The position numbers were made by a program, and so were the translations under genes. A DNA stretch of 64,000 nucleotides from Hyphomicrobiales bacterium (GTDB lineage: Bacteria > Pseudomonadota > Alphaproteobacteria > Rhizobiales > Rhizobiaceae): contig UCHV01000018.1 of NCBI GenBank assembly GCA_900472395.1, positions 145,209-209,208 on the forward strand, written 5' to 3'. Under the pieces are notes generated by a model, which saw only the letters and a program-made list of their open reading frames with translations, was not told where the DNA came from and made no database searches. Each line of letters begins with the position of its first letter. Position 1 is the stretch's first letter. Positions 42,338 through 51,523 of the stretch are shown here, one piece after another.

Positions 42338-44983
42338 TTAAATAGTAATCGTGATCTCGTCGGGCAAGGGATCGGCCCTTTCATTCTCTTCACGATCATT
42401 CACGCTGATGTTTTCACTCGGCTTTTTGTCGCAAATTGCTCTTTCTGCGAGAATATCGGATAGCGCCGTGAACAGTTCGTCTGCACAATTGCGATCGAGG
42501 CAGAGCGGCGGGCGCAGCGCCAGTCGGTCCGGATCATCGATGTCGGGCGTCATAAACCCGCGTGCAAGCAGCGCCGTTGCCACCGTTTGCGCATGCGATT
42601 CGGAAAATACCAGATCGATCGCCAGACCTTCTCCCTCGACCTCTATACCATGATTGGCAGCCACCTTCTCCAGCGCCGCCCGAAGGTGATCGCCGATCAG
42701 GCGGGCATTTGCCTGCAGGTCGTCGTCGCGAATCACGCCAAGCGCGGCGGCAGCAACGGCATAGTCGACCGAATTGATATCGCTTACCGGGCGTGCACCG
42801 AGTATGGTGGCCAGCTCGCTGCGCGTCACCAGTGCCGCCAGCGGCTTGCCGGGTAAAATGCTGCCGGTCACCACAATGTCAGGCACGGTGTCCTGACCTT
42901 CGAACTGCCAGAAATGGTGGCCGCTTCGGCCGAACCCGCTCTGTCTTTCATCGGCAATTTTTAAGGTTGGGCCGGCTGCATCCGTTTTGCCTTCCTCCCG
43001 ATCGAAAAAGCCGGGCTCGTCGTCTTCATCCGGCAGCAGCCCTTGTGCCAGTGCCATCATCTCATCTTCGGAGCCGATTGCGGCGATAACATCCAGTCCC
43101 TGCGGCAGGGTTTTCAGCAACTCTTCGCGAAATTTCTGTTCCGGCGCGGAAACACCCCGGCCGGACAGAAGCGACCATTGGCGATAGGCGGCCTCCGCGA
43201 GTGTCGCATGACCATGGCCGACGATGCCACCCGCTGCAGAAAAGTCGGCCACGCGGTGGCCTATCCCGTCGAACACATGCGCTTGCCAGCCGCGCACTGC
43301 TTCGCCGCGTTTCGGTGCCGGCGCGTCGATATCGATACCCAGCAATTGCGAAGGCGAGGGGCAGAGCCTGCGCCATGCGCCGGCGCGTGACGGCGTGGTA
43401 AACAGTGGCGGTACGATTTCGGCACTTCGGCACAGTCTTATCCGCAATCCGCCGATCGATCCCTCTGCACCGGCGACGGAGCCGATGGCATCCTCGGCAA
43501 ACAGTGCCATGCCTTCTGCAAGCGGGCAGACAAGACCTTCCAGATAAAGCGTGGCATCGCGCCCGACCAAAACCAGCTGCTGGCCGACCTCTTTCAGCAT
43601 GCCGCCGAATGGCGCCACCACAACGCTGCCGGCAGGCACGCAGATGTCCACATGCAGCGCATAATTGTCCGCTTCGCCGCCATTGACGCCGATGCTGCGT
43701 GAAAGCCGGTATTCGCCATACCGCGTGGCGCCCATGTGCGTTTCCCAGGAAACCCGGGCGAGCAGGCGCCAGTCGATTTCCGGGTCGGTCCAGTTGCCAT
43801 CGATCAGCAGCGGACTGTCTATGCCCAGATCGACCAGACGGATTTGGTCGATATCGATTTCCGGCAGCAGGCGGCAGATGTCGTCCGAAAGTACAGCCGG
43901 ATGGTCGGCATCGAAGTCCGTGGCATCCAGAATGGCTGCTTCCATGAGTGCCGGATGGACGCCGGTCACCACGGCAAAAACCTTGCGGCCGGCATGATCG
44001 GCAGTGGCGGCGGCATCGACCGAGCTGTCTTCACCTTCGTTGAGCGACGTCGCCCCGGCAATCGCATCGTGTTCCGCCTGCGCCGCCAGAACGCTGGCGC
44101 GCGCGACGATCAGCGGCCAAAGCGCCCGTAACTCCGGTTCGCTCAGCGGGTAGGTGTCGTTGAAGGCGCGTATGGCCGGAAGAATATCAAAAAGATCGTC
44201 GCCGCCATGGGCAATCAGGTCGGCACAGGTGACCGCAAGGCCCGCCACCAGCCAGCCACGCACCACACCGCCGACATCGGTAATCCCGTCTGCCCGCCAT
44301 CTGCCTTCATCCGTCATCCGGCCGGTCATGGTCGCAAGCGTCAGATCGTGATGAACCGGCTGGATGCGCAACATGGGGCCGAGCGGCTGTACCTGGCGAA
44401 GCGCGGCGACCAGAACCTTAGCGATCGGATCTCGCACCGCGTGATCGCTGACGTCGCTCAAAAGCCGCAGCACCACCGGGCCGGCATGGCGCAAGTCCGC
44501 GTCGACCGAGCGTTCCAGACCCGGCTCATCGAAGTCGGCAAGGCTTTTGGCCATTTCTCCAGCCAACCGCCCGATGCCCGCCATATCCGCTGCATCCAGT
44601 TTGTGCACGTTCGGCAGCGCAGTTCCTTCCCGAATGGTCACGAGACGCGCCGTGACGCCATTTTCCTGCGCCAGCGTCACGACGTCCAGACCGTCCTGCG
44701 TCAAAACAGGCTCGGGCGTATCCGGTGCGTTGGTCTTGCGGGAAAGGTGCCGCAGCACCTTGGCCTCCAGTAGCAAATCCGCCGCGCCCGCCGTTTCGCG
44801 CATATCCAGCCGGTAGCGCATATGGCCGTTATCGACCACATAGGCCTGAGGTTCGCCTTCGATCGGGCGGGCGTGGCCGCTCAGGCCGTAATGCTCGCGA
44901 AGAATCTGTTCGACAGCCGCTAGGGGCGTAGTCTCGTCCGGGCGCTGAGGTAGGGAAATCGTCTCGGCAAAAGGGTCGGACAT
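42338..44983 (-). CDS. Three-part fusion resembling kinase, M23 peptidase and class III aminotransferase, all apparently inactive
   Basis: An 881-residue uninterrupted protein. Residues about 20-310 resemble an aminoglycoside-phosphotransferase-type kinase: VHHDLTLATM (210-219) sits where HGDxxxxN is expected, with Asn missing, and TDVGG (235-239) at the DFG position. Residues about 425-520 resemble an M23 barrel with HVDICVPAGSVVVAPFGG (444-461), but the later metal ligands are not seen. Residues about 560-850 resemble a class III aminotransferase, including ADERQSGFGRSGHHFW (677-692), but the expected PLP-lysine segment reads VTGSILPGKP and about 70 residues of the large domain seem absent. 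Known bacterial fusions of this architecture are about 1000 residues long. Acts in the cytoplasm; role unknown. Confidence 0.75.
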   Translation of the reverse strand: MSDPFAETISLPQRPDETTPLAAVEQILREHYGLSGHARPIEGEPQAYVVDNGHMRYRLDMRETAGAADLLLEAKVLRHLSRKTNAPDTPEPVLTQDGLDVVTLAQENGVTARLVTIREGTALPNVHKLDAADMAGIGRLAGEMAKSLADFDEPGLERSVDADLRHAGPVVLRLLSDVSDHAVRDPIAKVLVAALRQVQPLGPMLRIQPVHHDLTLATMTGRMTDEGRWRADGITDVGGVVRGWLVAGLAVTCADLIAHGGDDLFDILPAIRAFNDTYPLSEPELRALWPLIVARASVLAAQAEHDAIAGATSLNEGEDSSVDAAATADHAGRKVFAVVTGVHPALMEAAILDATDFDADHPAVLSDDICRLLPEIDIDQIRLVDLGIDSPLLIDGNWTDPEIDWRLLARVSWETHMGATRYGEYRLSRSIGVNGGEADNYALHVDICVPAGSVVVAPFGGMLKEVGQQLVLVGRDATLYLEGLVCPLAEGMALFAEDAIGSVAGAEGSIGGLRIRLCRSAEIVPPLFTTPSRAGAWRRLCPSPSQLLGIDIDAPAPKRGEAVRGWQAHVFDGIGHRVADFSAAGGIVGHGHATLAEAAYRQWSLLSGRGVSAPEQKFREELLKTLPQGLDVIAAIGSEDEMMALAQGLLPDEDDEPGFFDREEGKTDAAGPTLKIADERQSGFGRSGHHFWQFEGQDTVPDIVVTGSILPGKPLAALVTRSELATILGARPVSDINSVDYAVAAAALGVIRDDDLQANARLIGDHLRAALEKVAANHGIEVEGEGLAIDLVFSESHAQTVATALLARGFMTPDIDDPDRLALRPPLCLDRNCADELFTALSDILAERAICDKKPSENISVNDREENERADPLPDEITITI

Positions 44984-45259
44984 CCGGATCTCCGAAGGTG
45001 TTCATCATTAGAACTAGCGCAGCCGTCTCATACGTCCATAGGATGCACTTCATCCTTGTTGTTGCGGCGCTTTCACACGTCATGTGCCGGTCGGGACCGC
45101 GCGCCACAAAACCTAAAGCTGTCGGTTAAAGCTTAAGCATTTGTGCATGTAGATGCGATAGGTTTCGCCGCACAAGGGTGCGCGCCGATCAAGCGATCGG
45201 CAGGCACGTCGATACTGATGATGCCGATATGTTTCCGCCGGCAAGCGAATTGAACCCTC

Positions 45260-47080
45260 ATGGCACTTCCTCTCGTTCTTCCCCGGTCTGCTGCAATACC
45301 GCTTACCTTCGCGGGAACCGTCGGGCTATTTACGCCCCCTGGCGAAAACGCCCAACCGGTTGATCTTGCTGTTTTGTTTGCAAGTCCTTGGGGGCTTGAG
45401 GAAATGTGCACCCGAAAATTCTGGCGTCTCCTTTCGGAAAAGCTTTCCGACCGCGGCATGGCCAGCCTGCGTTTCGATTATCCCGATACCGGCGATGCGC
45501 TGGATGGTGCTTGTGAGTTGCAGGGTCTTTCTGCCTGGACCCAATCGCTCGTTCAGGCGGCTGCCGAACTTCGTCGCCTGTCCGGCTGCAGCAAGATCGT
45601 CATCATATCGCAGGGACTGGGCGCAGTCGTGGCCAGCGAAGCTGCGCCTTTCCTTGCCGATGCCGAAGCATTGGCCTTTCTGGCGCCAGTCACGTCCGGC
45701 CGCATGTATCTGCGCGAACTTGCCTTGTGGTCCAGGGTCGTGGATGAAAACCTCGGCCTTGCCGAAGAACAGCGTCATCGTGAAGGCGTCTCAATCGCTT
45801 CCATGGTCATGCCGGCGGCCGTCGCGGAAGAGGTACGCAAGGCCGATCTTCTGAAACTCCAAAGCGTGCCGGCGTGCAGGTGCCTCGTCGTGGAAAGGGC
45901 TGATCGCCCGGCTGACAAGGCTTTTGCGGAGCATCTGCAAACGCTGGGAGCAAACGTCACACGTCAGGCTTTTGACGGCTATGAGCGGCTGGTTTCCAAT
46001 CCGCTTGCGGCAAAGGTTCTTCCCTCCGTCGTCGAAAACCTTGTCGGCTGGATCGCCGTCCTGCCTTGCGCGCAAAAGCCGCTGTCAGGTACGCCGGGCC
46101 TGCCGGGCCCGGTCTTGCCGCTTGTCGGCGAAGGTTTTTGTGAAACACCGGTTCATTTCGGCCAGTATCGGCGCCTGTCCGGCGTGTTGTGCGAAACGCA
46201 GGGTGCGCGGCAGGGTGCGACGGTCGTGTTCGTCTCATCCGCTTATGATCGCCATTGTGGCTGGGGCCGCAGCACGCTTCATCTCGCCCGCGAATTGGCG
46301 CGCTCGGGCATAACCTCGCTGCGTTTCGATACCGCCAATGCCGGCGACAGCCCGCCGAGACCGGGCGAGCCCGAACAGGTGCTTTACGGTTCCGGCCAGA
46401 GCCTCGATCTTCAGGAGGCGATCAACTTTCTCGAGGCCAGCGGCATGCCGTCGGTGATTGCAGCGGGACGTTGCAGCGGCGCCTATCTCGCCATGCAATG
46501 CGCAGAAACAGACGCGCGGATCGCGGGTATCGTCGCCGTCAACATCGCCACCTTCCGATGGAAGACCGGTCGCTCGGTCGAAGAAGCCGTGCAGAATGCC
46601 GGCCGCAGCCTTGGTGAATACGGCGCGCGCGCCTTGCGCCTGGAAACCGTGAAACGCATCTTGCGCGGTGAGGTTAATATCGTCAGCGCGCTTTCCCATA
46701 TCGGCAAAAGCCTGCTTGGCCGTATCCGCAACCGCGCGCTCGGTGTAGTTCGTTTCTGGCTGCCGCATGGCCGCTCCGTCCAGGCGCTGTTTCGCCATCT
46801 GCAGGCGGAAAATAAGCCCGTGGCATTGCTCTACAGCGAAAACGACTATGGGCTTGAAGAATTCGACTATTATTTCGGACAGGGCGGCGGTCGTCTGGCC
46901 GGTTTCGAAAATGTCTCGGTAACGATGATCCCGTCCGCCGATCACAATCTCACCCCTGCCTATGCCCGCGAGACCTATCTGTCTGCGGTTCGCCATATGG
47001 CGTTGCAAATCGGGCCGGCAAAACAAGCGGTAGAGCAACAAGCCGCCGCAGATCGCCCGGATATGCTGGGAAATTCCTGA
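45260..47080 (+). CDS. Tandem alpha/beta-hydrolase; first domain degenerate, second with a Cys nucleophile
   Basis: A 606-residue protein holding two alpha/beta-hydrolase-like domains. In the first (about 20-290), the nucleophile elbow reads ISQGLGA, with Gly where Ser should be, so it is probably not catalytic. In the second (about 310-590) the elbow is AGRCSGAYLAM (Cys near residue 405), the acid is likely in YSENDYGLEEF, and the histidine in SADHNLTP (near 561), giving a Cys-Asp-His triad like that of dienelactone hydrolases. No signal peptide. It is convergent with the GH2 gene (27 bases apart). The substrate is unknown; an ester or thioester of the neighbouring carrier-protein pathway is a possibility. 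Confidence 0.7.
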   Translation: MALPLVLPRSAAIPLTFAGTVGLFTPPGENAQPVDLAVLFASPWGLEEMCTRKFWRLLSEKLSDRGMASLRFDYPDTGDALDGACELQGLSAWTQSLVQAAAELRRLSGCSKIVIISQGLGAVVASEAAPFLADAEALAFLAPVTSGRMYLRELALWSRVVDENLGLAEEQRHREGVSIASMVMPAAVAEEVRKADLLKLQSVPACRCLVVERADRPADKAFAEHLQTLGANVTRQAFDGYERLVSNPLAAKVLPSVVENLVGWIAVLPCAQKPLSGTPGLPGPVLPLVGEGFCETPVHFGQYRRLSGVLCETQGARQGATVVFVSSAYDRHCGWGRSTLHLARELARSGITSLRFDTANAGDSPPRPGEPEQVLYGSGQSLDLQEAINFLEASGMPSVIAAGRCSGAYLAMQCAETDARIAGIVAVNIATFRWKTGRSVEEAVQNAGRSLGEYGARALRLETVKRILRGEVNIVSALSHIGKSLLGRIRNRALGVVRFWLPHGRSVQALFRHLQAENKPVALLYSENDYGLEEFDYYFGQGGGRLAGFENVSVTMIPSADHNLTPAYARETYLSAVRHMALQIGPAKQAVEQQAAADRPDMLGNS

Positions 47081-47107
47081 CGCGCAGCGGTGTCGTCAAC
47101 GGCGTCG

Positions 47108-49552
47108 TCAAAAGCGGATGAGATGCCCGCTTCCAAGTGAACCGATCGAACCGCTCGGCAGACTTTCCTGATCGGTGCCTGCCAATGGCACCAGCGCCAC
47201 CTGTTTCACCGCGCCCGGCGCCAGATGAAACCCGTTGTCCGCTGCCCGGAAACCTTCGACATGGATCGAAACCGATTGCGCCAGCCGGTCGGCGGAGAGC
47301 TGAAGCATCCACGCGCCGTCTGCTTCCTTCACAAGACTTGCCTCAATCGCTGCCGCATGCAGCGCAGGTGTCCGTCCCAGGGGGAAATGAAAGGCTTCGG
47401 CGATGATCTCGCCGCTTGCTGCATCCTTAAGCCGCGCCACGGTCACATCATGCGAGGGCGGACCGAAACGATAGGCATAGGTCGTATCGAAAAACGCACC
47501 AAACAGGTCGGTCGCGGCCAGCGTCACGCCTTGTCGTCCATCTATTGTGATTGCCCGGTTGCCGCTCACCACCACCTGCCGCCCGTCGCGCAGGCAGGCA
47601 AGTTCGACCGCAATCTCTCGTGAAACACCGCTGTCATTGCGGACATGCACATCCAGCCCATTGGTGCCTTCGTCGGAGACCATCACCTGTACCGGCCGAA
47701 ACGCCCGTTTCAGCGCATGCCAGGTCGATTTCGGCCGCCCCGTCGCATCGATCACGCCCCAGCCGGCGCCGGGCAGAAGATCCATCAATGTCCAGACCAG
47801 CGCGCCATGGCAGCTTGAGCTCGGTCGTCGCCATTCGGCAAAGGTCGCCTCCATCACCTCGGCGGTTGCGGCGCGGGAAAAGGCGAGATACCGCTCGGGA
47901 TCTTCATGACGCAGTTTTGCCGGCTCCACCCCATAGAGGTCCTGCAGGTAGTGGTCGCGCACATCCTCGAAGTCCCAGGACGTGCCCGCATCGCGCGGCA
48001 CCCGTGCCTTCCAGCGCGGATCGTGAGAGGGCGGCACGGGCAAGTGCCGTTCCAACATCTCGGCATCCGGCACATTGGAAAAGGCCAGGCATTCCGCCGC
48101 AAACCGCACATTGGCGCGGCGGGCATCGTCAAGCGGCCGGCAATATGCGCCGACGCCGTAATAATGCGCCACGCCGGCATTGGGGGAAAACGGCAGCGCT
48201 CCGCCGCTCGGAGAGTTTTCCACGTAAGGCACGTCGGCGCGTCCGTCCCGGCAAAGCCCGGCGAGGATATCGGTTGCCAACCGGCCTTTCCACAGGCGTT
48301 CCGGCAGACCCATCATAGCGCCCTGCTGGAACATCTCGCTGCCGCCGCACAGAATTGCCAGCGAAGGCGAAGCGGATGTCGCGGCCAGCAATTGCTCGAC
48401 TTCGGTTTTCACGTGAATCAACAGAGATTCATCGTTAGCCGGGTAATCGAAGTTTGCGAACATCAGATCCTGCCAGACCATGATGCCCAGTTCGTCGCAA
48501 AGCTGGAAAAATTCCGCTGTCTCATAGGCCGCCACGCCCGGTATGCGGATCATGTTCATGCCCGCTTCCGCTGCCAGTTTCAGCCATGGCTCGTAATCCT
48601 GCCGCGTCCCCGGCAGCGAAACAATGTCGGCCGACGTCCACACGGCCCCGCGACAAAAAACGCTCTCGCCGTTCACCCTGATGGCGAAATCATTGCCATC
48701 GGCGCCGCGATCGATTTCGATATGCCGAAAGCCGGTGCGGCCGATCGGCCGTTTTGCATCGCCCTGCCGGAGGATCACGTCATGCAGCACCGGTTCGCCA
48801 TGCGTTTTCGGCCACCAGGCTTTGATGCCGGGCAGAAGAAGTTCGGCGCGCATGCGTCCATCGGCAAAGGAAAACGCGGCCTCCCGCCCGTTGCAGGATA
48901 ACCGCAGGTCTTCCGCCGGAAGCGATGCTGCAAACGAAACCTGCAAAACTCCCGTTCCGCCGGCATCAAGTGCCGTGTCGATGGCAAAATCCCGCGGTGT
49001 TTCGTCCGGGCGCATTATGCTCACCTCCCGCCAGGGCCCTACCGCCACCACGTCCGGGCACCAGCCGGGCATAAAACCCAGGGCGGTCGTGCGCAGCAGC
49101 CTCAGGCCCTGCGTTCGCATCATCCGCGGCCGCCAGCGGGCGCGAGGCCCGCTTCTGTCGAGATGCGGACCGATGGCGCGAAAGCAGATCGCCAGCCGGT
49201 CGCAACCGTTCAGCGTCACTGAGACATCATGCGCCTCGAACATGCTGTCGGAGGTGAGGATCAGATCATCGTTGAGATAAACCTCCGCAATCGTCGCCAG
49301 CCCGGCAAACCTCAACACCGCCGCACCGTCTTTGCCGGTCAGCACACAGCGGTACCACGCATCGACATTTTCCAGCGGGGCGGGCTTGCCGGCATCGAAT
49401 TTCCCCGCATTGCGAAGGGCCTGCGCAACGGTACCGGGCACCATTGCCATGATTGCGCCTGCACTTTCGGGAATATCCTGTGGCGTCGCATAAGTCCCGG
49501 CATCGCTCAAGATAAGCGTCCAGCCGTCACCCAGAACCCGTTCGCTTTCCAT
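47108..49552 (-). CDS. Glycoside hydrolase family 2, beta-mannosidase-like
   Basis: An 814-residue cytoplasmic enzyme of the GH2 clan with a sugar-binding N-terminal domain, an immunoglobulin-like domain and a central TIM barrel. Catalytic glutamates can be placed at Glu406 (LCGGSEMFQQ, replacing the usual WGNNE) and Glu487 (FAAECLAFSN, in the SEFG position). The ASN-to-GS change next to the acid/base is unusual. Family members remove terminal beta-mannose. The ATG at 49552 is preferred over the GTG at 49579. The gene lies 42 bases after the DUF1839 gene on the same strand, so it is probably the last gene of the carrier-protein operon. Confidence 0.82.
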   Translation of the reverse strand: MESERVLGDGWTLILSDAGTYATPQDIPESAGAIMAMVPGTVAQALRNAGKFDAGKPAPLENVDAWYRCVLTGKDGAAVLRFAGLATIAEVYLNDDLILTSDSMFEAHDVSVTLNGCDRLAICFRAIGPHLDRSGPRARWRPRMMRTQGLRLLRTTALGFMPGWCPDVVAVGPWREVSIMRPDETPRDFAIDTALDAGGTGVLQVSFAASLPAEDLRLSCNGREAAFSFADGRMRAELLLPGIKAWWPKTHGEPVLHDVILRQGDAKRPIGRTGFRHIEIDRGADGNDFAIRVNGESVFCRGAVWTSADIVSLPGTRQDYEPWLKLAAEAGMNMIRIPGVAAYETAEFFQLCDELGIMVWQDLMFANFDYPANDESLLIHVKTEVEQLLAATSASPSLAILCGGSEMFQQGAMMGLPERLWKGRLATDILAGLCRDGRADVPYVENSPSGGALPFSPNAGVAHYYGVGAYCRPLDDARRANVRFAAECLAFSNVPDAEMLERHLPVPPSHDPRWKARVPRDAGTSWDFEDVRDHYLQDLYGVEPAKLRHEDPERYLAFSRAATAEVMEATFAEWRRPSSSCHGALVWTLMDLLPGAGWGVIDATGRPKSTWHALKRAFRPVQVMVSDEGTNGLDVHVRNDSGVSREIAVELACLRDGRQVVVSGNRAITIDGRQGVTLAATDLFGAFFDTTYAYRFGPPSHDVTVARLKDAASGEIIAEAFHFPLGRTPALHAAAIEASLVKEADGAWMLQLSADRLAQSVSIHVEGFRAADNGFHLAPGAVKQVALVPLAGTDQESLPSGSIGSLGSGHLIRF

Positions 49553-49594
49553 CCCAGCCAATCCCCGTTGCCGCGCCACCTGTCAGGGATGGTT

Positions 49595-50572
49595 CTAGGC
49601 GGCCTCGCGCGCGCCGCCAAGCTCTGCCGCCAGCCCGGCCATCAATACATCCCAGGCTTCGGCCGCGGGGTCGAGCGCCGTTGCCAGCGGTTCGAATTTC
49701 TTTCGGGCCAATGCCCGCGCCAGAAGGAATTGCGAGGACTTTGCCACTTCCGCGATTTTTTCCGCATGGCTTGCCAGTTCATGCCTGCCGAGCCATGCCA
49801 GATGTGCAGCCAGAAGCTCGAAATTCGCTCCCATCTGCCGCAGCGTGTTGAAGGCATATTTGTGGAAAAATGCGAATTCGCGCTCCGCCAGTCGCTCCGC
49901 CTGCTCTGGAAACACCTGTGCGAACGCCCGGATCGGATGGTTGCCCGGCCGCCGCGCAAAATGCCGGCGCAGCAAGCGTTCTGCTTCTGCACGGATATGG
50001 CTCTCCGATACTGTACCAGCTGGAAATTTGGCAAATTCGGTATAGGGCAAGAATGGCGGATCGGTTTCGGTCAGATGATGCTGAAAAATGCCATCGAAAT
50101 CCTCACCGGAAAGCGAGAAAAAGCCGCCATTGTGAAAATAATCCATCTCGCGCCCGGCCACATCCAGCCGGTTGATGGCAACCGTCGTTTTGCCGTGTTC
50201 GGTACCATAGGTCAGGCCGCGCGTGTCGGGCAGATAAAAACTGTCCATTTCCAGAAGGCACAGTCTTCCACGCGCTATCTGTTCCAGCACGTGCGCTTCT
50301 GGCCGGTCAAAGATCGCCAGCTCGGTCACGCGAATCCCGTAGAGCGTTTCGAGGTCTTCCAGCGGCACCTTGAAAAAGGTCATCTGGTCGCCTTCGAAAT
50401 CCTGCGTCAGAGTAAAACCCAGCATCGCTTCCGGTGGCAGGCCGGCAGCGTTCAGGACCTCGATCCACAAATCGACATAACAATTGGTTTCCGGCCAGAT
50501 GCGGTCGGCCGCATGCAGCGCATGCGGCTGGTAACCTGCCGGGTCGACCTGCGGAAAAACGGATGTCATCAT
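49595..50572 (-). CDS. DUF1839 family protein
   Basis: A 325-residue protein of unknown function. The frame is preceded by the ligase stop (TGATG overlap at 50572), proving coupling. Recognisable family segments include NCYVDLWIEVLNAAGLPPEA, FEGDQMTFFKVPLEDLETLYG and EMDYFHNGGFFSLSGEDFDG. It has no signal peptide or metal motif I can identify. DUF1839 proteins are usually found beside amino acid:carrier-protein ligases. The ligase partner suggests it transfers or modifies the carrier-bound aminoacyl group, but this is inference. Confidence 0.8.
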   Translation of the reverse strand: MMTSVFPQVDPAGYQPHALHAADRIWPETNCYVDLWIEVLNAAGLPPEAMLGFTLTQDFEGDQMTFFKVPLEDLETLYGIRVTELAIFDRPEAHVLEQIARGRLCLLEMDSFYLPDTRGLTYGTEHGKTTVAINRLDVAGREMDYFHNGGFFSLSGEDFDGIFQHHLTETDPPFLPYTEFAKFPAGTVSESHIRAEAERLLRRHFARRPGNHPIRAFAQVFPEQAERLAEREFAFFHKYAFNTLRQMGANFELLAAHLAWLGRHELASHAEKIAEVAKSSQFLLARALARKKFEPLATALDPAAEAWDVLMAGLAAELGGAREAA

Positions 50573-51483
50573 CAGCCCCACAGCGTATTGCGTACGTGTT
50601 CCGGCCATTCCTTCACATCCAGTCCGTGCGTGTGGAACAGCGCAAGCGCTATGCGTTCGAGGCCAAAGCCGACACAGGCCGTATGCGCAACGCTGCCGTC
50701 TTCCAGATTCAGGCCCCATTTGGTGCCAAAACTATCCTGATGATAATTGAAGCTCATGCAGGCGGTCGGGTTCGATGCCGAGGTGATGGGGATCAGCAGC
50801 TCGAATTTCAGGTTCTGGTCACGCTGGTTGTTGACCATCATCTTGCCCGCACGCCCGAAGAACGGGTCGTTGGCAACATCGATGGTGACGTCGAGCCCGA
50901 CGGCCTTCATCATCTCCACGCCCCGGTCCATCCAGCTCTGGCGGAATTCGGTCACATGTTGTTCCGTGCCCATGCAGACATATTCGCGCATGCGGAAAAG
51001 CTGCTGGCGGGCCGGGTCCTTGGAAGGTTCGTGGCGGAAGCAATAGCTCTGCAGGTCGTAAAGCGCACCCTTGGCGGAAATCTTTCCGCGCCGCGCAACC
51101 GTTGGATAAAGCGGATAGCAGGCGGCCGGTGTCAGCACGATATCGGTGGCTTTCTGGTCCTTGGTCCAGTCTTCCTCGCCCACTTCCATGCACTTTAGCA
51201 AGCTCATGTGGTCAAGTTCGCCGCCGCAAAAGGAATGCACGGTGCCGGCCAGCTGCGGAAAACTTTTCATGTAACCGCTCTGTTCAAAGAAGTCGCGGTT
51301 CATACCCGGCGGAAAGCGCATGGCTTCGGCGCCATCGCCGCCGCCAACCTTGTCGATCAACCGCTCGAACGCGGCAATCACGTCCTCGAACTGGCCGCTG
51401 CGGCCGTAAAGACCATCGACGCCGGTGTCGATCAGCAGTCCGGCATCGAACAGCCGGTCGAGAAAGGAGGTCTGCATATCCAT
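50572..51483 (-). CDS. Amino acid:[carrier protein] ligase (class II seryl-tRNA synthetase-like)
   Basis: A 303-residue class II synthetase-like enzyme lacking a tRNA-binding domain. It activates an amino acid with ATP and loads it on the phosphopantetheine arm of a small carrier protein. The putative zinc ligands Cys122 (PAACYPLYP), Glu167 (RMREYVC) and Cys270 (HTACVGFG) have the 45- and 103-residue spacing of the characterised Bradyrhizobium enzyme as I recall it. Class II motif 3 is [12 protein letters not shown] (272-283). The start at ATG 51483 has a GGGGTG site. Known homologues favour glycine or alanine. Its own carrier protein lies two genes upstream. Confidence 0.9.
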   Translation of the reverse strand: MDMQTSFLDRLFDAGLLIDTGVDGLYGRSGQFEDVIAAFERLIDKVGGGDGAEAMRFPPGMNRDFFEQSGYMKSFPQLAGTVHSFCGGELDHMSLLKCMEVGEEDWTKDQKATDIVLTPAACYPLYPTVARRGKISAKGALYDLQSYCFRHEPSKDPARQQLFRMREYVCMGTEQHVTEFRQSWMDRGVEMMKAVGLDVTIDVANDPFFGRAGKMMVNNQRDQNLKFELLIPITSASNPTACMSFNYHQDSFGTKWGLNLEDGSVAHTACVGFGLERIALALFHTHGLDVKEWPEHVRNTLWG

Positions 51484-51523
51484 CACGTCACCCCGGAGGA
51501 AAAGAAGAAAGCGGTTGTGGATG

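Noticed and set aside
42338..44983. Functional aminotransferase assignment for the fusion protein
   Set aside because: Although ADERQSGFGR resembles the class III motif, the expected PLP-lysine segment has no lysine at the right place and part of the large domain is missing.
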